Source: Mucilaginibacter limnophilus
GTDB lineage: Bacteria > Bacteroidota > Bacteroidia > Sphingobacteriales > Sphingobacteriaceae
Assembly (NCBI RefSeq): GCF_004005815.1
Contig: NZ_SACK01000003.1
Location: 248,001-312,000, forward strand
Reading direction: 5' to 3'
Length of the DNA: 64,000 nt
A program made the position numbers and the translations under genes. Within the stretch, counting starts at the first letter, position 1. Each line of letters begins with the position of its first letter. Below, piece by piece: positions 37,198 to 45,590 of this stretch. The notes under the pieces were generated by a model. It had not been told where the DNA came from. It made no database searches and worked only from the letters and a program-made list of their open reading frames with translations.

Positions 37198-38094
37198 ATG
37201 GAAGAGATAGCCAGAATTGAAACCGTAGATCAATATAATAAACTGCGCGGCGTTACCACGCTACACCCGCTTGTATCCGTGATCGATCTGTCGGCCGCAA
37301 GACCGATGCCTGCAAAGACATATAATTTCGGTTTATATGCGGTTTACCTGAAACAGACAAAATGCGGCGAACTGCGTTATGGCCGCAGTTACTACGACTA
37401 TCAGGAAGGCACTTTGGTTTTTGTGGCGCCCGGCCAGATCGTGGGCAAACAGGTGGTCAGCGGAGATCGGGAGCCGAAAGGCTGGGCGTTGCTCTTTCAC
37501 GCAGATCTGATCAAAGGAACCGCACTGTCCCAGCATATGCATGACTATTCCTTTTTTTCTTACGACGTCAGGGAGGCGTTACATATTTCGGAAAAAGAGC
37601 AACAGATCGTTTTGGACCTTTTTAGCAAGATCGCGTATGAACTGGAGCAGGGTGTCGACAAATTCAGCCGTACGCTGATCGTTAACACGATTGAGCTTTT
37701 TCTGAATTACAGCATCCGCTTCTATGACAGGCAATTTATCACCCGGGAACAGGCCAATAAAGGTGTTATTGAGCGGTTTGATATTTTACTGAATGATTAT
37801 ATCCATTCCGGGCAGGCGAAAGAACTGGGATTTCCTTCGGTGGCTTACTGCGCTGAAAAGCTGAACTTATCGGCCAATTATTTCGGCGATCTGATTAAAA
37901 GAGAGACCGGCCTATCGGCGCATGAACACATACAGGCCAAATTGATCGAAGCGGCTAAATTGCGCATCTTTGATGCTAAGAAATCGGTAAGCGACATTGC
38001 CTACGAACTTGGATTTAAATATCCCCAGCACTTTACTCGGTTATTCAAGCAGCGCGTTGGGCAAACGCCACTTGAATACCGCCAATTAAACTAA
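37198..38094 (+). CDS. AraC-family transcriptional regulator
   Basis: The 298-aa protein has an AraC-type sensing half (GELRYGRSYYDYQEGTLVFVAPGQIVG) and a C-terminal helix-turn-helix (YCAEKLNLSANYFGDLIKRETGLS, DIAYELGFKYPQHFTRLFKQRVGQTPLEYR). It is the intact counterpart of the frameshifted regulator at 9604, with the same domain layout. A TAAATTTG box, a full match to the Bacteroidota -7 element, lies at 37186-37193, only 4 bp before the ATG, so the transcript could be nearly leaderless. It is divergent from the aldo/keto reductase. Confidence 0.9.
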   Translation: MEEIARIETVDQYNKLRGVTTLHPLVSVIDLSAARPMPAKTYNFGLYAVYLKQTKCGELRYGRSYYDYQEGTLVFVAPGQIVGKQVVSGDREPKGWALLFHADLIKGTALSQHMHDYSFFSYDVREALHISEKEQQIVLDLFSKIAYELEQGVDKFSRTLIVNTIELFLNYSIRFYDRQFITREQANKGVIERFDILLNDYIHSGQAKELGFPSVAYCAEKLNLSANYFGDLIKRETGLSAHEHIQAKLIEAAKLRIFDAKKSVSDIAYELGFKYPQHFTRLFKQRVGQTPLEYRQLN

Positions 38095-38989
38095 GCCAAC
38101 AAACTCGCGTTTATTCGGTTGATCGTACTTAACCATAGTTCACCGTCTTTACCTTTAATAAGGTTTGCTTTGTCAGGTTCATGACATCCGTAAAGGCCAA
38201 ACCGGTGTAACAACTGAATACAAACATATCCCTAACGGATTTATGACGGTCCAGCGATAGCTTTTGTGTTTCAAGCCTTTTTAACTCATCAGAGGTCAGG
38301 TGTTGCCGTTGTGTTTTTTCAAATCTCAATTTATGGGCGACAAACGGGTTCCTTTCGATCCATTCCAGTCGGAAAGCCAGGTTGACCATTTTGCGCAGGC
38401 GTTCCAAATGCTTCATCACGCCGTTATTGCTTAGTGCGGATTTATTATTCTTGTCCTTTAATCCGCGCAAGTAATATTCAAAATCTGTGATGAACTGGTA
38501 ATTTAGCTCCGCGAGGTACTTGTCGGTAGTGTTAAATTTTTCTTGCAGAAATTTCAATACATATTTTTCAGTAGTGCCATAGTTCTTCATCGTGCCCCAC
38601 TCCAATACCATCTTCTGCTGCTTATTGTGGTATTGCATCAGTTTGGACAGTGTAAATTCAGATTGATTGCCACCGGTCATGATGCCCTTCAATACATCCG
38701 TGGTAATCAGTTTTTTTTGCAGGAACAGATCCTGGTAGTTTTCTACGATATCGGATTTAAAGCGGTCGAGGTATTTTTGCAGTTTGATAATGTCCTCACG
38801 GAAGCCCTTCGGCATTCCCTTGGCGGCATTCCAGTTGACCGGATCGACGGAGCGCTTAACTGATAGTTCCCGTCGCTTGCCATTCACGGTAATACGGGCG
38901 TAAATTGGGCAAAGCCCGGCCTTCGTTGCCTTGTTCTTTTTCAGATAAAAATTCACTCCAAAAGTGTTGTTAACGGTGTTTGTATTCAT
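38091..38989 (-). pseudogene. Truncated and frameshifted tyrosine-recombinase integrase
   Basis: The frame from ATG 38989 encodes 286 aa of a Bacteroidota-type tyrosine integrase: an arm-binding N-terminal domain (VNFYLKKNKATKAGLCPIYARITVNGKRRE), a core-binding SAM-like domain, and the start of the catalytic domain (FVFSCYTGLAFTDVMNLTKQ). Near 38150 the frame shifts by one; the other frame continues IKGKDGELWLSTI and then stops at 38091-38093, next to the AraC stop codon. The catalytic HxxR and Tyr blocks are absent, so the enzyme is dead. It lies about 300 bp from tRNA-Pro on its 3' side, the usual position for a tRNA-targeting integrase. Confidence 0.85.
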
Positions 38990-39232
38990 AAAAGATAGTT
39001 TTTAAAGCATCTTTTTAATACCTTTTTCATGATCTGTCACTGACTTAGAAACCACTATAAAAACAAGGTTAGTAGCAAATCAAATCAAAAGGCATCAAGA
39101 TGAATTACATAAGTAATTGACAAACAGTAATTTAACAGATAATTAAACCAAAAATACAGAATGAAAATAGGTCACCGAATAGGTCCCTTTTAGCTTGGTT
39201 TTACTTAGATAAATTGGAGGGTCTGAAAATGA

Positions 39233-39266
39233 AAAACCCCTTAAATCATACAATTTAAGGGGTTTT
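39233..39266. terminator. Terminator downstream of tRNA-Pro
   Basis: Perfect 14-bp inverted repeat AAAACCCCTTAAAT (39233-39246) and ATTTAAGGGGTTTT (39253-39266), with a 6-nt loop. Reading on the minus strand it ends in a T-run 23 bp after the tRNA 3' end. Confidence 0.85.
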
Positions 39267-39288
39267 GCCGGTGTTTAGACTGTAAAAG

Positions 39289-39362
39289 TCGGGATGGCAG
39301 GATTCGAACCTGCGGCCTCCACATCCCAAATGTGGCGCGATACCGGGCTACGCTACATCCCG
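39289..39362 (-). tRNA. tRNA-Pro(TGG)
   Basis: The minus strand folds as a cloverleaf. The acceptor arm is CGGGATG/CATCCCG, the D arm contains AGCGTAGCCCGGTATCGCG, the anticodon stem is CCACA/TGTGG around TTTGGGA (anticodon TGG), and the T arm is GCAGGTTCGAATCCTGC. The discriminator base is A. CCA does not appear to be fully encoded. The 3' end faces the integrase remnant. Confidence 0.95.
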
Positions 39363-39619
39363 ATTGGGGACTGCAAAAGTACGATTTATTGAATTGCTTC
39401 CAAATCTTTTTTTCAAAACGTTGCGGAACGGCTGACAATCACTTACTTATTTTTTTAAATGACTAAAATGTGCCTTGGTATGCGTTATATTCAATATAAT
39501 TAACGGTTGCTACTGTAGAGCACTCCTCTTTCGCAAGACGGTTGATGACAGTTAGCCACACGCCCTTGTATAATTTAGGCAACGTTTTAAGCTAACGCTG
39601 ATAAATCTAAAAGAAGTAT

Positions 39620-40699
39620 ATGCAGGTTATTTTTGGTATTATTTATCACTTTATTGGTGGTTTTGCCTCTGGTAGTTTTTACATTCCCTATAAAAAAGTA
39701 AAGGGCTGGGCCTGGGAAAGCTTCTGGATAGTCGGCGGTATTTTCTCCTGGCTGATCGTCCCACCGGTTGCAGCATGGTTAACTATACCCAATTTTACAG
39801 AGATCATTGCATCAACTAATGGTCAGATATTATTTCTTACCTACTTTTTCGGGTTACTATGGGGTATTGGCGGTTTAACGTATGGCTTGGGTGTACGCTA
39901 TTTGGGCGTTTCTTTAGGCAGCACTATTATACTTGGCTTATGCGCGGTTTTTGGTTCTTTAATACCCTCTGTGTATTATAACTTTTTTCCTGCCGAAGGA
40001 AAAGACACTATAACCAGTATGCTTAACAGCCACTGGGGGCAAATGGTAGTATTGGGCATATTAGTATGCGTTATCGGCATAGTTATCTGCGGCCGTGCCG
40101 GTACGCTTAAAGAGCGTGACTTAGCAGCCAACAAGCAAGCTGAAAATGAAAACAAAGAATACCGCTTCGGCCTGGGTATACTGGTAGCTATTATATCAGG
40201 TGTATTAAGCGCTTGCTTCAATTTCGGTATTGAGGCAGGTAAAAGCATGGCAGAAGTAGCTAACGCAGCCTGGCAGTTGAAACATCCGGGTCAGGGTAAC
40301 TTCCTGTTCTCAAATAATGTTACCTATGTGGTGATACTGTGGGGCGGATTAACCACTAACTTTGTATGGTGCATGATATTGAATGCACGAAATAAAACCT
40401 TCGAAAATTATACCGACAACACCACTCCCCTTTTAAAAAACTACATCTTTTCGGCCCTTGCGGGTACAACTTGGTTCCTGCAGTTCTTTTTTTATGGCAT
40501 GGGTGAAAGCAAAATGGGTAATGGAGCCAGTTCGTGGATACTGCACATGGCATCAATCATCCTGATAGCCAACCTTTGGGGACTTGCCTTAAAAGAGTGG
40601 AAAGGCGTAAGCAAAAAGGCCGTTGGAACATTGGTGGCCGGTATACTTACCATAATAGTATCCGTATTGCTGGTAGGGTATGGTAATTCATTAAAATAA
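39620..40699 (+). CDS. rhaT: L-rhamnose/H+ symporter
   Basis: The 359-aa inner-membrane protein has about ten hydrophobic segments and RhaT marks: HFIGGFASGSFYIPYKKVKGWAWESFW at the start, GLLWGIGGLTYGLGVRYLGVSLG, and WFLQFFFYGMGESKMGN near the C-terminus. RhaT imports L-rhamnose with protons. It is the first gene of a four-gene plus-strand catabolic cluster (gap of 25 bp to the aldolase fusion). The 257 bp upstream hold a 15-bp AT palindrome at 39485-39499 (TTATATTCAATATAA) that could be a regulator site. Confidence 0.96.
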   Translation: MQVIFGIIYHFIGGFASGSFYIPYKKVKGWAWESFWIVGGIFSWLIVPPVAAWLTIPNFTEIIASTNGQILFLTYFFGLLWGIGGLTYGLGVRYLGVSLGSTIILGLCAVFGSLIPSVYYNFFPAEGKDTITSMLNSHWGQMVVLGILVCVIGIVICGRAGTLKERDLAANKQAENENKEYRFGLGILVAIISGVLSACFNFGIEAGKSMAEVANAAWQLKHPGQGNFLFSNNVTYVVILWGGLTTNFVWCMILNARNKTFENYTDNTTPLLKNYIFSALAGTTWFLQFFFYGMGESKMGNGASSWILHMASIILIANLWGLALKEWKGVSKKAVGTLVAGILTIIVSVLLVGYGNSLK

Positions 40700-40724
40700 A
40701 AAATAAATAAGTAGAATAAACAAT

Positions 40725-42845
40725 ATGTCTGTTAGTGCAACTCAATTTAAACATGTAAGTTATTTGTGGGACGAAGCCGAGGCGGCGAAACTTGCCGGCG
40801 ATGAGGTGGCCCTCTTAATATATCGCTCAAACCTGCTGGGCGCCGATCTTCGCCTTACTAACTATGGCGGTGGCAACACCTCTTGCAAAGTAACAGCGAA
40901 AGACCCGCTTACCGGTCAGGACGTTGAAGTGATGTGGGTAAAAGGCTCAGGTGGCGACTTAGGCACATTAAAGAAAAGCGGTCTTGCGGCTCTATATGTA
41001 GATCGCCTGCGCAGCCTGAAAAATATTTACCGCGGTGTTGAATTCGAAGACGAGATGGTTGAATTGTTCAATCACTGTATTTTCGACCTGTCGTCAAAAG
41101 CTCCGTCTATTGATACGCCGTTGCATGGTTTCCTGCCATTCGCACATATTGATCACCTGCACCCGGATGCGGCTATCGCTATCGCGGCTGCTAAGGATGG
41201 TAGAAAAATAACCGAAGAACTGTTTGGCGGTACCATTGGCTGGGTGGAATGGAAAAAACCAGGTTTTGAGCTTGGCTTACAATTGAAAGCTTGCCTGGAC
41301 GCTAATCCGGGTATCCGCGGCATTATGCTGGGTTCGCATGGTTTATTTACCTGGGGCGATACGGCTTACGAAAGCTACATTAATACCCTTGAAGTAATTG
41401 AAAAATGCGCTGAATACCTCGAGCAGAACTACGGCAAAAAAGGTCCGACTTTCGGCGGTCAGAAATTGGAAAGCCTTGATGCTGATGCCCGTAAAAAACA
41501 AGCCGCTGCTTTAGCGCCGGTGCTGCGTGGTTTCTGTTCATCACAAACCAAAATGATTGGCCATTTTACTGATGATACCCGTGTATTGGAATACATCAAC
41601 TCCAACGACCTTGACCGCCTGGCACCGCTTGGCACCAGTTGTCCCGACCACTTTTTGCGTACCAAAATTAGTCCGCTGGTACTGGAGCTTGACAAAAATG
41701 CCGAACTGAGCGACGTTACCGCGCTTAAAGAACAACTGGCACCTGCTTTTGAAGCTTACCGCCAGATGTACGCCGACTATTACAACACCTGCAAACATGA
41801 TAACAGCCCTGCCATTCGTGATGCCAATCCGGTGGTAATCCTTTATCCGGGTGTGGGTATGTTTACTTTCGCAAAGGACAAGCAAACTGCGCGTGTTGCC
41901 GCCGAGTTCTATATCAACGCAATCAACGTGATGAAAGGTGCCGAGGCGATATCAGAGTACACTTCACTCCCACGTCAGGAAGCCTTTGATATTGAATACT
42001 GGCTACTTGAGGAAGCAAAATTGCAGCGCATGCCGAAATCGAAAATTCTTTCAGGCCGTGTTGCGCTGGTAACCGGCAGTGCGGGTGGTATTGGTAAAGC
42101 GATTGCCAAAAAATTTGTACAGGAAGGTGCCGTAGTAATTTTGAATGACATGAACGCTGAGCGTTTGGAAGGCGCTGCAGAAGAGTTTAAGGCACAGTTT
42201 GGTAAAGATGCTTATACAACCGCTGTTTTGGATGTAACCAGCGCTAACCAGATAAAAGCCGCCTTTGATACCGCTGCCCTTGCTTTTGGTGGTGTTGACA
42301 TCATTGTAAACAATGCCGGCTTATCGATATCAAAAACCATTGCCGATCATACCGAAAAAGACTGGGATTTGCTGTACGACGTATTGGTTAAAGGCCAGTT
42401 CTTTGTAACACAAGCTGCCGTATCTGTTATGAAAAAGCAGGATATTGGTGGAGATATAATTAACATTGTTAGCAAAAACGCATTGGTAAGCGGTCCTAAC
42501 AATGCGGGTTACGGCAGCGCGAAAGCGGCACAACTGCACTTAAGCAGGTTAAACGCTGCCGAATTAGGGGCTGATAAGATACGTGTCAATGTAGTCAACC
42601 CTGACGCCGTTATCAGTGACAGCAACATTTGGGCCGGCGGATGGGCTGAAGGACGTGCCAAGGCTTATGGTGTTACCGTTGAGGAACTACCGGCGTACTA
42701 CGCAAAACGTACTTTATTGAATGAGATAATCCTGCCGGAAGATATTGCTAATGCCTGTGTTGCCATTACCGGCGGCCTGCTTAACAAATCAACAGGTAAT
42801 GTAATAAACGTTGACGGCGGTGTTGCTGCCGGATTTGTAAGATAA
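40725..42845 (+). CDS. rhaEW: Bifunctional rhamnulose-1-phosphate aldolase / lactaldehyde dehydrogenase (SDR) fusion
   Basis: The 706-aa protein is a fusion. Residues about 1-440 are a class II (zinc) aldolase domain (LRLTNYGGGNTSCK, THID-like FAHIDHLHPDAA, MLGSHGLFTWG). Residues about 445-706 are a short-chain dehydrogenase (VTGSAGGIGKAIA, IIVNNAGLS, catalytic Tyr and Lys in YGSAK). The aldolase splits L-rhamnulose 1-phosphate into DHAP and L-lactaldehyde; the SDR half oxidises lactaldehyde (established for homologues). It lies between rhaT and rhaI, with a stable hairpin just downstream. Confidence 0.93.
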   Translation: MSVSATQFKHVSYLWDEAEAAKLAGDEVALLIYRSNLLGADLRLTNYGGGNTSCKVTAKDPLTGQDVEVMWVKGSGGDLGTLKKSGLAALYVDRLRSLKNIYRGVEFEDEMVELFNHCIFDLSSKAPSIDTPLHGFLPFAHIDHLHPDAAIAIAAAKDGRKITEELFGGTIGWVEWKKPGFELGLQLKACLDANPGIRGIMLGSHGLFTWGDTAYESYINTLEVIEKCAEYLEQNYGKKGPTFGGQKLESLDADARKKQAAALAPVLRGFCSSQTKMIGHFTDDTRVLEYINSNDLDRLAPLGTSCPDHFLRTKISPLVLELDKNAELSDVTALKEQLAPAFEAYRQMYADYYNTCKHDNSPAIRDANPVVILYPGVGMFTFAKDKQTARVAAEFYINAINVMKGAEAISEYTSLPRQEAFDIEYWLLEEAKLQRMPKSKILSGRVALVTGSAGGIGKAIAKKFVQEGAVVILNDMNAERLEGAAEEFKAQFGKDAYTTAVLDVTSANQIKAAFDTAALAFGGVDIIVNNAGLSISKTIADHTEKDWDLLYDVLVKGQFFVTQAAVSVMKKQDIGGDIINIVSKNALVSGPNNAGYGSAKAAQLHLSRLNAAELGADKIRVNVVNPDAVISDSNIWAGGWAEGRAKAYGVTVEELPAYYAKRTLLNEIILPEDIANACVAITGGLLNKSTGNVINVDGGVAAGFVR

Positions 42846-42855
42846 TGCTAATTTT

Positions 42856-42883
42856 AGCAAAGCGGGTTTCGGCCCGCTTTGCT
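42856..42883 (+). terminator. Intra-operon hairpin between aldolase fusion and rhaI
   Basis: AGCAAAGCGGG (42856-42866) and CCCGCTTTGCT (42873-42883) form a perfect 11-bp stem with loop TTTCGG. No T-run follows, so it may be an attenuator, a processing or mRNA-stability element rather than a full terminator. Confidence 0.6.
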
Positions 42884-42907
42884 ATATAAACCAATTTACA
42901 ACCAATT

Positions 42908-44182
42908 ATGCAATTAGAGAAGCATCAGATACAAGACCTTAACCAGGACGCACTCCCTTCGCATCAGCGTAAGTTTAACTATATCTCGGGCGAAGTTAAG
43001 AACGCTGAAGAGGTAGTTAAAAAACTTGAAGCGTTCAACATAGCCATACCAAGCTGGGCTTTAGGTACAGGCGGTACCCGCTTTGGCCGCTTCTCGGGTG
43101 GCGGCGAGCCACGCAGCCTTGAAGAAAAAATTGAGGACGTGGGCTTAATTCATGCGCTTAACCGCTCAAGTAATTCCATATCGCTTCATATTCCATGGGA
43201 TATCCCTGATAACGCGGCATCTGTAAAAGCGCTGGCAGCGCAACTGGGTTTACATTTCGACGCGGTTAACTCAAATACTTTTCAGGATCAAAAAGATCAG
43301 GCATTAAGCTACAAATTTGGTTCACTGCATCATGTTGATAAATCAGTACGCCAGCAGGCGGTTGAACACAATATTCAGGTTATTAATTACGGAGTTGAGC
43401 TTGGCTCGAAAGCCCTATCGGTTTGGCTGGCTGATGGCTCCAATTTCCCGGGCCAGCTTAACTTTCGTAACGCGTTTCAAAATACTTTAGAGAGCCTTCA
43501 GGAAATTTATACGGCTTTGCCTGATGACTGGAAAGTTTGGGTAGAATATAAGCCATACGAGCCTAATTTCTATTCTACCACTATTGGCGATTGGGGGCAG
43601 TCGTACCTGCTGGCATCAAAACTTGGTGATAAAGCAAGTACGCTTGTCGACCTGGGCCACCATCTGCCCAACACCAACATTGAGCAAATAGTATCATTAC
43701 TGCTGATGGAAGGCAAACTCGCGGGCTTTCACTTTAACGATTCAAAGTATGGTGATGACGATCTTACGGTTGGTAGTATCAACCCATACCAGTTGTTCCT
43801 GATATTTAACGAACTGGTTGAAGGTATGGATGCGCGTGGACTTGACCATGCTACCGGTATAGGTTGGATGATTGACGCGTCGCATAACGTGAAAGACCCT
43901 ATTGAAGACTTGCTGCAATCGGTAGAAGCCATCAAGATCGCTTATGCTCAGGCATTACTGGTTGATTACAAAGTACTAAAGGATGCCCAGTTAAACAATG
44001 ATGTTGTGAAGGCCCAGGATATACTTCAAAGCGCTTACCGAACCGACGTAAGGCCTTTATTAGCTGAGGCAAGGCTAAGAGCCGGCGGTGTTATAGATCC
44101 GGTTAGTGCATTCAGAAAACTTAATGTACGGGGCGAATTGATTAAAGAACGCGGACTAAAAACAGTTGCCACCGGTTTATAA
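42908..44182 (+). CDS. rhaI: L-rhamnose isomerase, RhaI type
   Basis: The 424-aa TIM-barrel protein matches the RhaI branch (Pseudomonas stutzeri type) rather than E. coli RhaA: IAIPSWALGTGGTRFGRF near the N-terminus, SLHIPWDIP, then the metal-site residues in WVEYKPYEPNFYSTTIGDWG, LVDLGHHLPNTNIEQIV, FHFNDSKYGDDDL. It converts L-rhamnose to L-rhamnulose using divalent metal. Its stop (TAA 44180-44182) is one base before the rhaB ATG. Confidence 0.93.
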   Translation: MQLEKHQIQDLNQDALPSHQRKFNYISGEVKNAEEVVKKLEAFNIAIPSWALGTGGTRFGRFSGGGEPRSLEEKIEDVGLIHALNRSSNSISLHIPWDIPDNAASVKALAAQLGLHFDAVNSNTFQDQKDQALSYKFGSLHHVDKSVRQQAVEHNIQVINYGVELGSKALSVWLADGSNFPGQLNFRNAFQNTLESLQEIYTALPDDWKVWVEYKPYEPNFYSTTIGDWGQSYLLASKLGDKASTLVDLGHHLPNTNIEQIVSLLLMEGKLAGFHFNDSKYGDDDLTVGSINPYQLFLIFNELVEGMDARGLDHATGIGWMIDASHNVKDPIEDLLQSVEAIKIAYAQALLVDYKVLKDAQLNNDVVKAQDILQSAYRTDVRPLLAEARLRAGGVIDPVSAFRKLNVRGELIKERGLKTVATGL

Positions 44183-44183
44183 T

Positions 44184-45569
44184 ATGGGAGCCACACCTGT
44201 TATTGCCGTATTTGATGTAGGAAAGACCAACAAAAAACTGTTCCTGTTTGACGAGCACTATAAGATTGTGTACGAAAAATCGGCACGCTTTAATGAAATC
44301 ACGGATGAGGATGGCGATCCATGTGAAAACCTTGAAAGCCTTCGCCAGTCTGTATTTAATTCTATGCGTGAGGTATTTAACCTTAAAGAGTTCGATATCA
44401 AAGCAGTAAACTTTTCTACCTACGGTGCAAGTTTTGTTTATATTGATGATAAAGGCGAAGCATTAACACCGCTATACAACTACTTAAAAGCATATCCTGA
44501 AGATATAAAAGAACATTTTTATCAAACTTATGGAAGTGAAGAAGAGATTGCCATGCAAACAGCCTCTCCTGCCCTTGCAAGCCTTAACTCTGGTTTGCAA
44601 GTTTACCGGTTAAAAAACCAGCAACCTGAAGTTTATAAGCACGTGAAGTTTGCTCTTCATTTGCCACAATACTTGAGCTATTTATTAACGGGCAAAGCCT
44701 TTACCGACATGACCAGCATTGGCTGCCATACAGCGCTTTGGAATTTCGCTAATAATGATTATCATCATTGGGTTCATCAGGAAGGCATAAAAGAAAAATT
44801 TGCACCTATTGTTCCCGGTGATGAAGTGATGACGGCTAATTTTGAAGAAAAAACACTTCAAGTTGGTGTTGGTTTGCACGATAGTTCGGCGGCGCTTATA
44901 CCCTACCTGGTAAACTTTCACGAGCCATTTGTACTGCTTTCAACCGGGACATGGAGCATTAGTCTTAACCCCGTCGACCATACGCCGCTAACGGCTGATG
45001 AATTGAAAAACGACTGTCTTAACTACATACAATATAAAGGATTGCCTGTTAAAGCATCACGTTTATTTGCAGGTTATGAGTATGAACAGCAGGTAAAGCG
45101 TATTGGCGAATATTTTGGCCAAAACACAGCAAGCTATAAACGAGCTGAGTTCGACGCAAGCATTATAGCCCTACTTGAAAAAAAGTATCCGGCACAAGAA
45201 AATCATAGTGCTAATGTTGAGCCAATCGCGTTTGGTGGGCGCGATTTAACAGAGTTTACCAACGACATGGAAGCTTATCATCAGCTAATGCGCGATATAA
45301 TACAACAGCAAAAAGCATCAACATCATTAATATTAAAAGGCGCACCGGTAAAACGCATATTTGTTGATGGTGGCTTTAGCAAGAACCCTGTGTTTATGCA
45401 ACTACTGGCATCGGCATTTCCTGAAATGGAAATTTTTGCCGCTTCAATGGCACAAGCCACAGCTGTTGGAACCGCATTGGCCATTCACAATGCCTGGAAC
45501 TCCAAGCCCCAGCCAACAGATCTTATCGAACTAAAATATTATTCTTTGAAACACCCTACAATGATCTAA
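44184..45569 (+). CDS. rhaB: L-rhamnulokinase (FGGY kinase)
   Basis: I start at ATG 44184, one base after the rhaI stop; the frame is open six codons upstream. The 461-aa FGGY kinase begins VIAVFDVGKTNKKLFLF (ATP phosphate loop), has the central LLSTGTWSISLNP and the C-terminal KRIFVDGGFSKNPVFMQLL. It phosphorylates L-rhamnulose for the aldolase fusion. FGGY kinases also act on other sugars, but the cluster makes rhamnulose the strong choice. Its stop codon sits inside the terminator hairpin shared with the convergent GH78 gene. Confidence 0.92.
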   Translation: MGATPVIAVFDVGKTNKKLFLFDEHYKIVYEKSARFNEITDEDGDPCENLESLRQSVFNSMREVFNLKEFDIKAVNFSTYGASFVYIDDKGEALTPLYNYLKAYPEDIKEHFYQTYGSEEEIAMQTASPALASLNSGLQVYRLKNQQPEVYKHVKFALHLPQYLSYLLTGKAFTDMTSIGCHTALWNFANNDYHHWVHQEGIKEKFAPIVPGDEVMTANFEEKTLQVGVGLHDSSAALIPYLVNFHEPFVLLSTGTWSISLNPVDHTPLTADELKNDCLNYIQYKGLPVKASRLFAGYEYEQQVKRIGEYFGQNTASYKRAEFDASIIALLEKKYPAQENHSANVEPIAFGGRDLTEFTNDMEAYHQLMRDIIQQQKASTSLILKGAPVKRIFVDGGFSKNPVFMQLLASAFPEMEIFAASMAQATAVGTALAIHNAWNSKPQPTDLIELKYYSLKHPTMI

Positions 45570-45590
45570 GCACTTTGTGCTTAGATCATT
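45560..45590. terminator. Bidirectional terminator overlapping two convergent stop codons
   Basis: AATGATCTAAGCAC (45560-45573) and GTGCTTAGATCATT (45577-45590) form a perfect 14-bp stem with a TTT loop. It contains the TAA of rhaB (45567-45569) and the TGA of the GH78 gene (45586-45588 on the minus strand). Confidence 0.85.

Noticed and set aside
39289..39362. Second att copy (duplicated tRNA-Pro 3' end) elsewhere in the window
   Set aside because: Reading for the T-arm and acceptor sequence found no second copy, so island borders cannot be drawn.
39485..39499. TTATATTCAATATAA palindrome upstream of rhaT as a proven regulator site
   Set aside because: It is perfectly symmetric but wholly AT apart from the centre, and no copy is seen before the other rhamnose genes.
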